Positions 29,135 to 38,051 of a stretch of DNA of 64,000 nucleotides are shown piece after piece (position 1 is the first letter of the stretch; each line of letters starts with the position of its first letter). The stretch comes from Actinomadura parmotrematis (GTDB lineage: Bacteria > Actinomycetota > Actinomycetes > Streptosporangiales > Streptosporangiaceae), in assembly GCF_019458805.1 (NCBI RefSeq), contig NZ_JAIBOA010000031.1, forward strand, positions 22,902 through 86,901. Reading direction: 5' to 3'. Below the pieces are notes generated by a model. The model was given only the letters and a program-made list of their open reading frames with translations. It was not told where the DNA came from and made no database searches. The translations under genes were made by a program, and so were the position numbers.

Positions 29135-30393
29135 GCGAGGTGGGCGAGGGCGGCGGCGGTCAGCGCGGTGATCCCGGCGGGGAGGGCGGTGTCGCCGTCG
29201 GGGGCGAAGCGCGAGTTGTGGTTGCCGGGGATGCCCCGGAGCTTCTCCTCGGGCGTCTCACCGGGCGCCCGCTCCCACGCCTGCGCGGAGGTGCCGCCGA
29301 AGAACCAGAACGCCGAGGGGATCGGAGCGCCGCCGGCGTGGTCGGCCATGCCGAAGTAGGGGAAGTCCTCGCTGCCCATCAGCGGGCCGTGCTCGATGAC
29401 GGCCTCGGCGCCGAACAGGCCGGTGTGCGCGGCGCTCACGGCGGCGTCGGCGCCGGGGTCGTTGAGGGTGAGGGGGAACTCGCCGGTGACGGTGATCTCC
29501 GGGGGGCGGGGGGCGCCGGCGGCGGCGCACTCGGCCTCGGCGATCCTGCGGACGGCCGCCAGCACCCGGTCGCGGGCCGCGGCGCTCTGGGTGCGCAGGT
29601 TGAGGGCGAGGTAGGCCTCGTCGGGGATCACGTTGGCCTGGGTGCCCGCGCGGAGCACGCCGGTGGTGAGGACGACCGCGTCGGACGGCGCGGTCTCGCG
29701 CGACACGATGGTCTGGAGGCGGGTGACGAGGTGGGCGGCGGTGACGACCGGGTCGACGCACAGCTCGGGGAGGGCGCCGTGCCCGCCGGTACCGGGGATC
29801 CGCACGTCCAGGGTGGTGGAGGCCGACATCAGCAGGCCGGGCCGGTGCACGATCGACCCGACGGGGAACGGGCCGACGTGCTGGCCGAGGACGACGTCGG
29901 GGCGGGCGAAGCGGCCGTACAGGCCGTCGGCGAGCATGGCCTGCGCGCCCTCGCCGATCTCCTCGGCGGGCTGCGCGACGACCATCAGCGTGCCCGACCA
30001 CAGGGCGCGGCGGCGGGCGAGCGCCTCGGCGGTCCCGGCCAGGCAGGTGACGTGCAGGTCGTGGCCGCAGGCGTGCATGACGCCGGGCACGGTGCTGGCG
30101 TAGGGCAGGCCGGTCCGCTCGGCGATCGGCAGGGCGTCCATGTCGCCGCGGAGCAGGACGACGGGCCCGTCGCCGTTGCGGAGCACGCCGACGACGCCGG
30201 TGCCGCCGACCTTCTCGGTGACGGCGAACCCGGCGGCCGCCAGGCGGGCGGCGACGGAGGCCGCGGTGCGGTGCTCCCGCCAGGACGGTTCGGGGTGGGC
30301 GTGCAGGTCGCGGTAGAGGGCGGTGAGCTCCGGCAGGTGGCCGGTGAGGTCCTCCAGGACCTCGCGGGTCGTCTCGGCGGGACGGTCGCTCAA
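29131..30393 (-). CDS. M20-family metallo-amidohydrolase / N-acyl amino acid hydrolase
   Basis: 420 residues of the peptidase M20 (IAA-amino acid/hippurate hydrolase) class. The metal site begins in GVMHACGHDLHVTCLAG. The second part is QPAEEIGEGAQAMLADGLYG, the dimer domain contains TTGVLRAGTQANVIPDEA, and the last ligand region is GPLMGSEDFPYFG. It should release an amino acid from an N-acyl or peptide-like substrate in the cytoplasm. Four-base overlaps on both sides tie it to the amidohydrolase and to an oligopeptide ABC transporter, which suggests that the operon imports and cleaves an amide-linked compound. Confidence 0.88.
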   Translation of the reverse strand: MSDRPAETTREVLEDLTGHLPELTALYRDLHAHPEPSWREHRTAASVAARLAAAGFAVTEKVGGTGVVGVLRNGDGPVVLLRGDMDALPIAERTGLPYASTVPGVMHACGHDLHVTCLAGTAEALARRRALWSGTLMVVAQPAEEIGEGAQAMLADGLYGRFARPDVVLGQHVGPFPVGSIVHRPGLLMSASTTLDVRIPGTGGHGALPELCVDPVVTAAHLVTRLQTIVSRETAPSDAVVLTTGVLRAGTQANVIPDEAYLALNLRTQSAAARDRVLAAVRRIAEAECAAAGAPRPPEITVTGEFPLTLNDPGADAAVSAAHTGLFGAEAVIEHGPLMGSEDFPYFGMADHAGGAPIPSAFWFFGGTSAQAWERAPGETPEEKLRGIPGNHNSRFAPDGDTALPAGITALTAAALAHLA

Positions 30394-31163
30394 CGGGACT
30401 CCTCCAGGGACAGGGACGGCGCGCTGTCCAGCAGCCGCCGGGTGTAGGGGTGGGCGGGCTCGGCGTAGAGGCGGTCGCGGGCGGCGTGCTCGACGATCTC
30501 GCCGCGGCTCATGACGGCGACCTCGTCGCAGACGTGCCGGACGACGGCGAGGTCGTGGGAGATGAACAGCATCGTCAGGCCGAGCCGGCCGCGCAGCCGG
30601 CCCAGCAGGGCGAGCACCTCGGCCTGCACCGAGCAGTCCAGCGCCGAGGTGATCTCGTCGGCGACCAGGACGTCGGCGCCGGTCGCCAGGGCGCGGGCGA
30701 TCGCGATCCGCTGCCGCTGCCCGCCGGAGAACTCGTGCGGGTAGCGGGCGGCGGCGGTGGCGTCCAGGGCGACGTCCGCCAGCGCCGCGGCGATCGCGGC
30801 GGCGTGGGCGCGGGGGTCGGCGCGGCGCGGGTCGACGGCCTCGGCCAGCGCCCGGCCGATCGTCATGCGCGGGTTCAGCGACGAGTAGGGGTCCTGCGGG
30901 ATCATCTGGACGCGGCGGCGGACGCCGGCGAGGCTCCGGCCGCGCAGGCCCGACACGTCCGTCCCGTCCAGGGTGACGCGCCCCGACCGCGGGCGGACCA
31001 GGCCGACCATGACCTTGGCCAGCGTCGACTTGCCCGATCCCGACTCGCCGACCAGGCCGACCGTGGTGCCCGACCGGACGGTCAGGCCGACGCCGGACAG
31101 GACGGTGCGGGCGCGCGGCCCGTGCCCGAAGGCGACGGTCACGTTCTCGGCTGCGAGGGTCAT
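30390..31163 (-). CDS. Peptide-type ABC transporter ATP-binding protein (DppF-like)
   Basis: 257 residues, one ABC ATPase domain. Walker A is GLVGESGSGKSTLAK. The Q-loop region is QMIPQDPYSSLNPRM, typical of the OppF/DppF branch. The signature is FSGGQRQRIAIARAL, Walker B is VLVADEITSALD, the H-loop is FISHDLAVV, and the family tail HPYTRRLLDSAP is present. ATG 31163 overlaps the stop of the fused permease-ATPase gene. It provides one of the two nucleotide-binding domains of the importer. Confidence 0.9.
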   Translation of the reverse strand: MTLAAENVTVAFGHGPRARTVLSGVGLTVRSGTTVGLVGESGSGKSTLAKVMVGLVRPRSGRVTLDGTDVSGLRGRSLAGVRRRVQMIPQDPYSSLNPRMTIGRALAEAVDPRRADPRAHAAAIAAALADVALDATAAARYPHEFSGGQRQRIAIARALATGADVLVADEITSALDCSVQAEVLALLGRLRGRLGLTMLFISHDLAVVRHVCDEVAVMSRGEIVEHAARDRLYAEPAHPYTRRLLDSAPSLSLEESR

Positions 31164-33013
31164 CGGGCGCTCTCCGCGGGTTCGGGCCGCAGGGCGTGGC
31201 AGGCGGCCCAGCCGCCGCCGTCGGACGGCACCTGCGGCGGGGCCTCGTCCGCGCAGTGCGGCAGGACGCGCGGGCAGCGGGCGGCGAAGGCGCAGCCCGC
31301 CGGGCGGGCGCCGGGCTCGGGGGGCCGCCCCGGAACGGTGGCGGGCGGTTCCCCGGCCGGGCCGGTGAGGCGCGGCGTGGCGGCGAGCAGGGCCCGGGTG
31401 TAGGGGTGGCGGGTCCGGCCGCGGCGCAGGTCGCCGACCGCCAGCTCCTCCACGATCCGCCCGGCGTACATGACGAGCACCCGGTGGCACAGGGCGGCGA
31501 TCACGCCGATGTCGTGGGAGATGAACAGCATCGCGGTGCCGTCCCGCTCGTTGATCTCCCGGAGCAGGGCGAGGACCTCGGCCTGGACGGTGACGTCCAG
31601 CGCGGTCGTCGGCTCGTCGGCGATCAGCAGCCGGGGCTCGGTGAGCACCGCGGAGGCGATCATCGCGCGCTGCCGCAGGCCGCCCGACAGCTCGTGCGGG
31701 TGCTGGGCGAGCCGGTGCTCGGGCGAGGTGACGCGCACCGACGTCAGCGCCCGCACGGCCCGGCGGCGGGCGTCGGCCCGGCCGACGCGGCGGTGCCGGC
31801 GCAGCGCCTCGGTGATCTGCCCGCCCATCCGCAGGCCGGGGTTGAAGGAGGTGGCGGGGTCCTGGTAGACGACGCCGATCTCGGTGGCGAGCCGGGCGGG
31901 CGCGGCCGGCGCGGTGAGGTCCAGGTCGGCCAGGCGGAGCGCCGCGGCGGTCGCGTGGACCTGCTCGGGCAGCAGCTTGGCGACGGCCATCGCGGTGAGG
32001 CTCTTGCCCGAGCCGGACTCGCCGACGACGCCGACGATCTCGCCCCGGCGCACCGCGAAGGAGACCCCGGCGACCAGCTCGACGCCGTCCGGCAGGGCGA
32101 CCCTGAGGTCGTCGACGACCAGCAGGGCGTCGGCGGGGACGCCGGGCGCGGGGGCGCGCGGCGCGGGCTCGGGCGCGGCGGCGCGGCGGGCGGCGCGGGC
32201 GCGGCGCGGGTCGGCGGACGCGGCGAGGCCGTCGCCGACGAACCCGGCGAGCACCCCGGTCAGCGTGATCGCGAGGGCGGGGCCGAGGGCCTCGCCGGGG
32301 TTGGTGTAGACGGCGTCCAGGCCGGTGTCCAGCAGCGCGCCCCAGTCGTAGGACGGCGGCTGCACGCCGAGGCCGATGAACGACAGGCCCGACAGGGCCG
32401 TCAGCGTCCCGGCGAAGCACACCGACAGCAGCACCAGCAGCGGTTCGGCGATGTTGGGCAGCAGGTGCCGGGTGAGGATCCGCAGCGGCGGCACGCCCAT
32501 CAGCCGGGCGGTGGCGACGTGGTCGCGGCCCGCGACCGAGGCGGCGAGGTTGGCGGTCAGCCGGGCGAACGACGGGCTCCACGCGACGCCGATCGCGACG
32601 ACGGCGGCGCCGCCGCCCGCGCCGAGCACGGCCGCGACGACCAGCGCGAGGATCACCGCCGGGTAGGACACCATGACGTCGATGAGCCGCAGCCCGATCT
32701 CCCGGATCCGCGGGCCGCTCACCCACACGGCGGTGCCGAGGCCGATGCCGAGCGTCCCGGCGATGAGGGTGGCGAGCAGCGTCAGCGCCAGCGTCAGCCG
32801 GGTGGCGACCAGCGTGCGGGCGAGCACGTCGCGGCCGAGGGCGTCGGTGCCGAGCAGGTGCGCGGCCGACATGCCCTCGCGGGCGGCGCCGGTGAGCCGG
32901 CCGGCGTCCTCGCCCCACACCAGCGGTGCGGCGATCCCGACGGCGGCGATCAGGGCGAGGCCCGCGAGCCCGGCGGCGAGGCCCGCGGCGGGCCGCTTGG
33001 TCCAGCGGATCAC
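31160..33013 (-). CDS. Fused DppC-type permease and DppD-type ATPase
   Basis: 617 residues. Residues 1 to about 270 are an inner-membrane DppC-like permease (HLLGTDALGRDVLARTL, then TARLMGVPPLRILTRHLLPN, FIGLGVQPPSYDWGALL). A linker rich in Ala/Arg/Pro of about 30 residues follows. The remainder is an ABC ATPase: Walker A GVVGESGSGKSLTAMA, YQDPATSFNP, signature LSGGLRQRAMI, Walker B LLIADEPTTALD, H-loop FISHDIGVI, ending with a cysteine-rich tail (GCAFAARCPRVLPHCAD). The frame is uninterrupted, and this fusion is a recognised actinobacterial variant of peptide/nickel transporters. It overlaps genes on both sides. Confidence 0.9.
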   Translation of the reverse strand: MIRWTKRPAAGLAAGLAGLALIAAVGIAAPLVWGEDAGRLTGAAREGMSAAHLLGTDALGRDVLARTLVATRLTLALTLLATLIAGTLGIGLGTAVWVSGPRIREIGLRLIDVMVSYPAVILALVVAAVLGAGGGAAVVAIGVAWSPSFARLTANLAASVAGRDHVATARLMGVPPLRILTRHLLPNIAEPLLVLLSVCFAGTLTALSGLSFIGLGVQPPSYDWGALLDTGLDAVYTNPGEALGPALAITLTGVLAGFVGDGLAASADPRRARAARRAAAPEPAPRAPAPGVPADALLVVDDLRVALPDGVELVAGVSFAVRRGEIVGVVGESGSGKSLTAMAVAKLLPEQVHATAAALRLADLDLTAPAAPARLATEIGVVYQDPATSFNPGLRMGGQITEALRRHRRVGRADARRRAVRALTSVRVTSPEHRLAQHPHELSGGLRQRAMIASAVLTEPRLLIADEPTTALDVTVQAEVLALLREINERDGTAMLFISHDIGVIAALCHRVLVMYAGRIVEELAVGDLRRGRTRHPYTRALLAATPRLTGPAGEPPATVPGRPPEPGARPAGCAFAARCPRVLPHCADEAPPQVPSDGGGWAACHALRPEPAESAR

Positions 33014-34026
33014 GAGGGGCTCCTCCCGGTGAGGGTGCGGGGGTCGAGCAGGCCGAGCAGGACGTCGACCAGCGTGTTGAGCAGCGTCGCGAGGATCCCG
33101 AGGACCAGCACGGTGCCCTGGATGACGGGGTAGTCGCGGTTGAGGATCGCCTCGACGACCCGGGTCCCCATGCCGGGCCAGGCGAAGACGCTCTCGACGA
33201 TGACGGTGCCGCCGAGCAGCCCGGCGAGCATCAGCCCGCCCATCGTCAGGGTGCCGGTGAGCAGGTTGGGCAGCGCGTGCCGGGTGTAGAGCGTCAGCGC
33301 GGGGAGCCGGCGGCCCCGGGCGACGCGCATGTAGTCCTGGCCGAACACCACCGCGGCCTCGCGGCGCACGATGCGCGCCAGCACGCAGGTGGTGGGCAGC
33401 GCCACCGCGACGACCGGCAGGACCAGCGCCGGGACGCTGCCCGCGCCGGCCGCGGGCAGCGCCCCCAGCTTGATCGCGAAGACCAGCACCAGCAGGGTGC
33501 CGAGCACGTACTCGGGCGTCGCGCCGACCAGTCCGGTGCAGAAGGTGAACGCCGCGTCCAGGCGGCGGCGGCGCCCGCCGCGCGTCGCGACCGCGACGGC
33601 CATGCCGAGCGGGACCGCCACCGCGAGCACCACGACGATCGCGAGGAGCGCCAGCTCGGCGGTGAACGGCATCCGCGCGGCGATCACGTCGGCGACCGGT
33701 TCCCTGGTCTGGAAGGAGGTGCCGAGGTCGCCGTGCAGGAGCCCGGTCACGTAGGAGCCGAACCGGGCGGCGAGCGGGCGGTCCAGGCCGAGTTCGCTGC
33801 GCAGCAGCCCGACCTGCTGGTCGGTGGCGTTCACCCCGGCGAGGGCCTGCGCGGGGTCGCCGGGGATCAGCTGCACCATCCCGAAGGTCACGACGACGAG
33901 CGTGGCCAGCACGGCGGCGAACCCGGCCAGCCGGCGGAGCAGGAACGACAGCCAGGGCCGGCTTGCGGAGCGGCGCTTCCGCGCGGGGGCGTCCCCCTGC
34001 GCGGAAGCGCCGGCGAGTCCGATCAT
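33010..34026 (-). CDS. Peptide-type ABC transporter permease (DppB-like)
   Basis: 338 residues. An N-terminal cytoplasmic extension is followed by FLLRRLAGFAAVLATLVVVTFGMVQLIPGDP, the usual beginning of DppB/OppB. The large periplasmic loop (LGLDRPLAARFGSYVTGLLHGDLGTSF) and the docking motif region (VARGRRLPALTLYTRHALPNLL) are conserved. ATG 34026 overlaps the stop of the substrate-binding protein gene (TGATG), and its own stop overlaps the fusion gene. It forms the channel with the DppC half of the fusion. Confidence 0.9.
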   Translation of the reverse strand: MIGLAGASAQGDAPARKRRSASRPWLSFLLRRLAGFAAVLATLVVVTFGMVQLIPGDPAQALAGVNATDQQVGLLRSELGLDRPLAARFGSYVTGLLHGDLGTSFQTREPVADVIAARMPFTAELALLAIVVVLAVAVPLGMAVAVATRGGRRRRLDAAFTFCTGLVGATPEYVLGTLLVLVFAIKLGALPAAGAGSVPALVLPVVAVALPTTCVLARIVRREAAVVFGQDYMRVARGRRLPALTLYTRHALPNLLTGTLTMGGLMLAGLLGGTVIVESVFAWPGMGTRVVEAILNRDYPVIQGTVLVLGILATLLNTLVDVLLGLLDPRTLTGRSPS

Positions 34027-35585
34027 CAGCTCTTGATCCGGAAGGTCGACGGCTCGGGCGTGCCGTTGACGATCGCGCCGTCGGCGTTCTCGCCGAAGAC
34101 GAACGCCACCGGCACCGTCGCCAGCGGCACCACGTCGGCCCGCTCCAGCAGCGCCTTCTGCGCCTCGGCCCACCCGGCGCACTTGGCGGCCTCGTCGCCG
34201 GCCGCCATCGCCTTGCCGATCCCGGCGGCGAACGCGGTGTTGGTGATGCCGCCGAAGTTGCGGCCCTGCGGCGGGGTGGGGCCGGTGAGCAGCAGCGCGC
34301 CCGAGGTCAGCGTTCCGGCGAAGTTGAGGTGGGCCATCACGGTGACGTCCCAGTCGCCCTTGTCGGCGAGCACGTCGGTGGCCCAGGTGGCGTTGTCGAC
34401 GTTGCGCAGGGCGACGTCGGCGCCCGCCGCCCGCAGCGCCTCCTGGACGTAGGCGTTGCCCGAGCCGTTGGCGATCGCGTTGGTGCCGACCAGCTTGATC
34501 TTCACGCCGGCGAGCTTCTTCCGGGCGGCGGCCGCGTCGGTGGCGGGGACGAGCGAGGCGTCGGTGTTGACGCACTGGCTGCCGCTGTCGCTCCAGCTCC
34601 GCATCACCTGGCCCTTGCCGCCGAAGACCTTGTTGAAGGCGGCCGGGTCGACCGCCTGCGCGACGGCCCTGCGGACGGCGGGGTCGGCGCCGGGGCGTCC
34701 CTCGCGCTCGTTGAACACCAGGAACATCCGCAGCAGCGGCGCGGACTTCAGGCCGTAGCCGCCCTTGGCGAAGCGCGCCGCGTCCGGGCCGGTCAGCGGC
34801 GCGTAGTCGAGCTGGCCGGTGCTGAGCTGGTTGGCCGCGGTGCTCTCGTTGGACACGATCGACAGGCGCAGCCCGGCGGGGGAGGAGCCGGCGGCGGCGC
34901 CGGCGAAGACCGGGGCGGCCTTGTAGCCGTCGCGGCGCTCGAAGGTGTAGGACTGGCCGCGCCTGGCGTCGGTGAGGGTGTAGGCGCCGGTGCCCGCGCC
35001 CTTCACCGGTCCCTGCGCGAGGGCCTTCGGGTCCTTCAGGCCGGACGGGCAGACGATGCCCGCGTTCGGCAGCGACAGGCCGACGAGCAGGTCCGACCAG
35101 GGCTTGGCCAGCGCGACCGTGACCGTCCGCGCCGCGTCGTCGGCGGTGATCGTCGGCGTGCCCTGGCCGAAGGCGTAGACGTAGCCCGAGCCGCCGTTGC
35201 GGGGGTCGGCCCAGCGCTTCAGCGAGGCCGCGACGGCGGTGGCGGTCAGCGGCGTGCCGTCGGAGCAGGTCAGGCCCGCGCGCAGGGTGAAGGTGCCGGT
35301 GGTGGGAGCGGCCTGCCACTTCTCCGCCAGCCCGGCGATGATCTTGTTGCCGTTGTCCCGGTTGATCAGCGTCGCGTACTGGAGGCGGGCGATGGCGTAG
35401 TCCGTCGACGCCGTCCCCTTGGCGGGGTCGAAGGTGTTGGCGTCCGACGTGGCGGCGAACCGGAACGTCGCCGAGCCCTTCGCGCCGTCCCCGCCACCGG
35501 AAGAGGAGGACGTGGTGCAGGCCGCGAGGGCGAGCGCCGCCGAGACCGCGAGGGCGGCCGGGGCGGCGGATCTGGGTCGAGTCAT
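34026..35585 (-). CDS. Peptide-type ABC transporter substrate-binding lipoprotein (family 5)
   Basis: 519 residues. The signal peptide ends in ALALAAC followed by TTSSSSGGG, a lipoprotein start and flexible tether. The body has the family 5 layout: TFRFAATSDANTFDPAKGT, GLAEKWQ, TFTLRAGLTCSDGTPLTA, and a late VRRAVAQAVDPAAFNKV. It is the first gene of a six-gene operon with permease, permease-ATPase, ATPase, M20 hydrolase and amidohydrolase. The ligand is probably a peptide or N-acylated compound rather than nickel, by association with the hydrolases. Confidence 0.9.
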   Translation of the reverse strand: MTRPRSAAPAALAVSAALALAACTTSSSSGGGDGAKGSATFRFAATSDANTFDPAKGTASTDYAIARLQYATLINRDNGNKIIAGLAEKWQAAPTTGTFTLRAGLTCSDGTPLTATAVAASLKRWADPRNGGSGYVYAFGQGTPTITADDAARTVTVALAKPWSDLLVGLSLPNAGIVCPSGLKDPKALAQGPVKGAGTGAYTLTDARRGQSYTFERRDGYKAAPVFAGAAAGSSPAGLRLSIVSNESTAANQLSTGQLDYAPLTGPDAARFAKGGYGLKSAPLLRMFLVFNEREGRPGADPAVRRAVAQAVDPAAFNKVFGGKGQVMRSWSDSGSQCVNTDASLVPATDAAAARKKLAGVKIKLVGTNAIANGSGNAYVQEALRAAGADVALRNVDNATWATDVLADKGDWDVTVMAHLNFAGTLTSGALLLTGPTPPQGRNFGGITNTAFAAGIGKAMAAGDEAAKCAGWAEAQKALLERADVVPLATVPVAFVFGENADGAIVNGTPEPSTFRIKS

Positions 35586-35664
35586 GCCTTCTCCGAAGCG
35601 CGGTGGGTCAGGGGCCGGATGGAAGTGATGCGGACAAGACTCCGACTCCTGCCGTTCCGTCGAC

Positions 35665-35670
35665 TAAATT
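35665..35670 (+). promoter_or_regulatory. -10 element TAAATT for a leaderless Lrp/AsnC transcript
   Basis: TAAATT ends six bases before the ATG at 35677 and no ribosome site lies between. The same 91-base gap must also hold the divergent promoter of the peptide-transporter operon, so the Lrp/AsnC protein can act on both. Confidence 0.5.
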
Positions 35671-35676
35671 GCACGA

Positions 35677-36765
35677 ATGTCCAGCAGAGGCGCGGCGGCG
35701 CGCACGGATCCGGCGATCGACGAGCTCGACCTCGCTCTGATCAACGCCCTCCAGCTCGACCCGCGGGCGCCGTGGAGCCGCCTGGCCGGGCCGCTCGGCG
35801 TCGACGCCGCGACGCTCTCGCGGCGGTGGGGGCGGCTCGCCGCCGCGGGGAACGCCTGGGTGACGTGCATCGCCGGCGCGTCCCAGCTCCCCTACAACGC
35901 CTTCGCGATGATCGAGGTCGGCTGCCGGCCGGACGCCCTGCACGAGGCGGCCGCGCGGATCGCCGCCGACGCGCAGACCATCACCGTCGAGCACACCACC
36001 GGAGGGCGCGACCTGCTGCTCACGGTGACCGCGCGGGACCTCGGCGGGATAAGCGACTACGTGCTGCACCGCCTCGGCTCCCTCGACGGGGTGCGCTTCA
36101 CCCGGACCCATCTGGGGCAGCGGCTCTACCGGGAGGCCAGCCGGTGGCGGCTGGACTCCCTCAGCCGCGAGCAGCGCCTCGGCCTGGAGCACGAGGCCGC
36201 CTCGGGCCGCGACTCCGGCAGCCTGCGCGCCGACGAGCTCGCCCTCATCCGCGTCCTGTCCGAGGACGGCCGGCAGAGCTACACGGCGCTCGCCGAGCGG
36301 CTCGGCTCCACCGAGACGCGGGTCCGGCGGCTGCTGAACGGGATGCTGGCCGGCGGCCGCGCCGTCCTGCGCTGCGAGGCGGCGCACCTGCTGGCCGGCT
36401 GGCGGGTCACGGCCATGCTCTGGCTCCGCGTCCCGGCCCCGCGGCTCGACGCCGTCGCCGACGCCGTCGCCGACCTCCGCGAGACCCGGATGGTCCTCGC
36501 GGTCGCCGGCGAGGCGAACCTCATGGTCAACGTCTGGGTCCGCTCCATGGACGAGCTGGCGGCCTTCGAGGCGCGCCTGCTGAAGACCTGGCCCGACGTC
36601 TCCGTCGCCGACCGCTGCGTGACGCTCCGCTGGATCAAACGCGTCGGCCGCCTCCTGGACGCCCACGGCCGCAGCACCGCCAGCATCCCCCTGGACGTCG
36701 CGGCCCCGTTCGCCACGGCCCCGTTCGCCACCGCCCCGCCCCTCCGCTCCGGCCCGCCCGCCTGA
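35677..36765 (+). CDS. Double-length Lrp/AsnC-family regulator
   Basis: 362 residues, about twice the usual 150. Two AsnC-type units are in tandem. The first has the HTH in LDLALINALQLDPRAPWSRLAGPLGVDAATLSRRW plus a ligand-type domain. The second starts at about residue 188 (DELALIRVLSEDGRQSYTALAERLGSTETRVRRLL) and also has a sensing domain with VAGEANLMVNVWVRSMDELAAFE. The C-terminus ends in a short repeat (PFATAPFATAP). It is divergent from the peptide-transporter operon and is the likely regulator, probably sensing an amino acid or related metabolite. Confidence 0.85.
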   Translation: MSSRGAAARTDPAIDELDLALINALQLDPRAPWSRLAGPLGVDAATLSRRWGRLAAAGNAWVTCIAGASQLPYNAFAMIEVGCRPDALHEAAARIAADAQTITVEHTTGGRDLLLTVTARDLGGISDYVLHRLGSLDGVRFTRTHLGQRLYREASRWRLDSLSREQRLGLEHEAASGRDSGSLRADELALIRVLSEDGRQSYTALAERLGSTETRVRRLLNGMLAGGRAVLRCEAAHLLAGWRVTAMLWLRVPAPRLDAVADAVADLRETRMVLAVAGEANLMVNVWVRSMDELAAFEARLLKTWPDVSVADRCVTLRWIKRVGRLLDAHGRSTASIPLDVAAPFATAPFATAPPLRSGPPA

Positions 36766-36798
36766 GCGGGCCGGAGCCGTCGCGAAAGCCGCTCAGGC
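36760..36798. terminator. Bidirectional terminator between Lrp/AsnC gene and monooxygenase operon
   Basis: A perfect 10-bp inverted repeat (GCCTGAGCGG at 36760-36769, CCGCTCAGGC at 36789-36798) spans the gap between convergent stops. Confidence 0.6.
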
Positions 36799-36807
36799 GG
36801 TGGCCGG

Positions 36808-38013
36808 TCAGTACTGGCCCTGGGGCGGGAGGCCGAGGGCGGACTGGCCGACCATGGTGCCGACGGCGTCCCAGTTGAGGCTGATGTGGCGGCTCACGGC
36901 CGTGACGTCCCGCCAGGCCCGCTGGACCGGGTTGGCGAGGGCGAGGCCCTGGCCGCCGGTCGCGCCGTTGACGGCCTCGACGGCGCGGACGGCCTGGGCG
37001 ACGGCGTACGCCTGGCCGCGGCGGCTGAGGATCCGGTCGTCCTCGGTGACGGTCGCGCCGTCCCGGCTCGTCGCCGCGCGCCGGCGCAGGTCGCGCAGCA
37101 GGATCTCGCGCGCGGCGTCCACGGCGGCGGACGCCTCGGCGACGCGGAGCTGGACGGTGGCGAAGCCGGCGAGCCGGCTCCCGCCGCCGGCGAGGGCGCC
37201 GCGGGTCTCCCGGGCGCCCGCCGTCCGCAGGAAGTCGTCGAGGGCGCCGGCGGCCGCGCCGACCGCGACCGCGGCCAGGCAGGAGGGGATGTGGCACAGC
37301 ATGGGGATCCGCAGGCCGGCGCTGTCGGGGCGGAGCGCGGCCCCGGGGGTGGTGCCGGCCATGGAGTCGGCGAGGGGCAGGAGCCGGTGGGCGGGCACGA
37401 AGACGTCGTCGAGGACGAGGGTCTTGCTGCCGGTGCCGGCGAGGCCGGTGACGTGCCAGTCGTCGTGGACGGTGTAGTCGGCGGCGGGGACGAGGAAGAA
37501 GGCGGGCGCGCCGCGGATGCCCTGGGGCGTCGGCAGGAAGCAGGCGCAGACGGCCCAGGTGGCGGCGTCGGCGCCGCTGGCGAACGACCACCGGCCGTTG
37601 ATCCGGTAGCCGTCGCCGTCGAGGCGGGCGGCGCCGGCGGGCGCGTAGGAGCCGCAGATCCGGGCGCCGGGGTCGGCGTCCAGGACGTCGCGCTGCGCCT
37701 GCTCCTGGAAGCCGGCGAGGAGCCACCGGTGGGCGGCGAACAGGCCGGCGACCCAGCCGGTCGACGCGCACGCCGCCGACAGGGTCAGCACGTGCTCGAC
37801 GAGCTCGTCGAAGCCGCGTTCGGCGCCGCCGTGCGCGCGCGGCTGGACGATCTCGAAGAGGCCGGCGGCGGCCAGCTCGTCCAGGGTGGCCGCCGGGACG
37901 CGGCGGTCGCGTTCGGTCCGCTCGGCGCGCTCGCGGGCGTTCGCGGCGATCGCCGCGATCCGGCCGGTCAGGTCCGCGGCGGCGGGGGCGGCGGGTTCGG
38001 TCAGGCTGTCCAT
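36808..38013 (-). CDS. Flavin-dependent monooxygenase, acyl-CoA dehydrogenase fold (HsaA-like)
   Basis: 401 residues from ATG 38013 (GAGG nine bases upstream). The fold is that of acyl-CoA dehydrogenases: AACASTGWVAGLFAAHRWLL, INGRWSFASGADAATWAV, GLAGTGSKTLVLDDVFVPAHR, and a helical C-terminus. This branch contains the oxygenase component of two-component aromatic hydroxylases (HsaA, HpaB-like) and DszC-like enzymes rather than true dehydrogenases. A flavin reductase gene lies 38 bases upstream in the same operon, which supports reduced-flavin-dependent hydroxylation. The operon also encodes an extradiol dioxygenase, so the expected product is a catechol. The aromatic substrate is not known. 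Confidence 0.8.
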   Translation of the reverse strand: MDSLTEPAAPAAADLTGRIAAIAANARERAERTERDRRVPAATLDELAAAGLFEIVQPRAHGGAERGFDELVEHVLTLSAACASTGWVAGLFAAHRWLLAGFQEQAQRDVLDADPGARICGSYAPAGAARLDGDGYRINGRWSFASGADAATWAVCACFLPTPQGIRGAPAFFLVPAADYTVHDDWHVTGLAGTGSKTLVLDDVFVPAHRLLPLADSMAGTTPGAALRPDSAGLRIPMLCHIPSCLAAVAVGAAAGALDDFLRTAGARETRGALAGGGSRLAGFATVQLRVAEASAAVDAAREILLRDLRRRAATSRDGATVTEDDRILSRRGQAYAVAQAVRAVEAVNGATGGQGLALANPVQRAWRDVTAVSRHISLNWDAVGTMVGQSALGLPPQGQY

Positions 38014-38051
38014 GGTCGTCCTCGTCGGATGTCGAAGGTGGGGGTCGGGCG

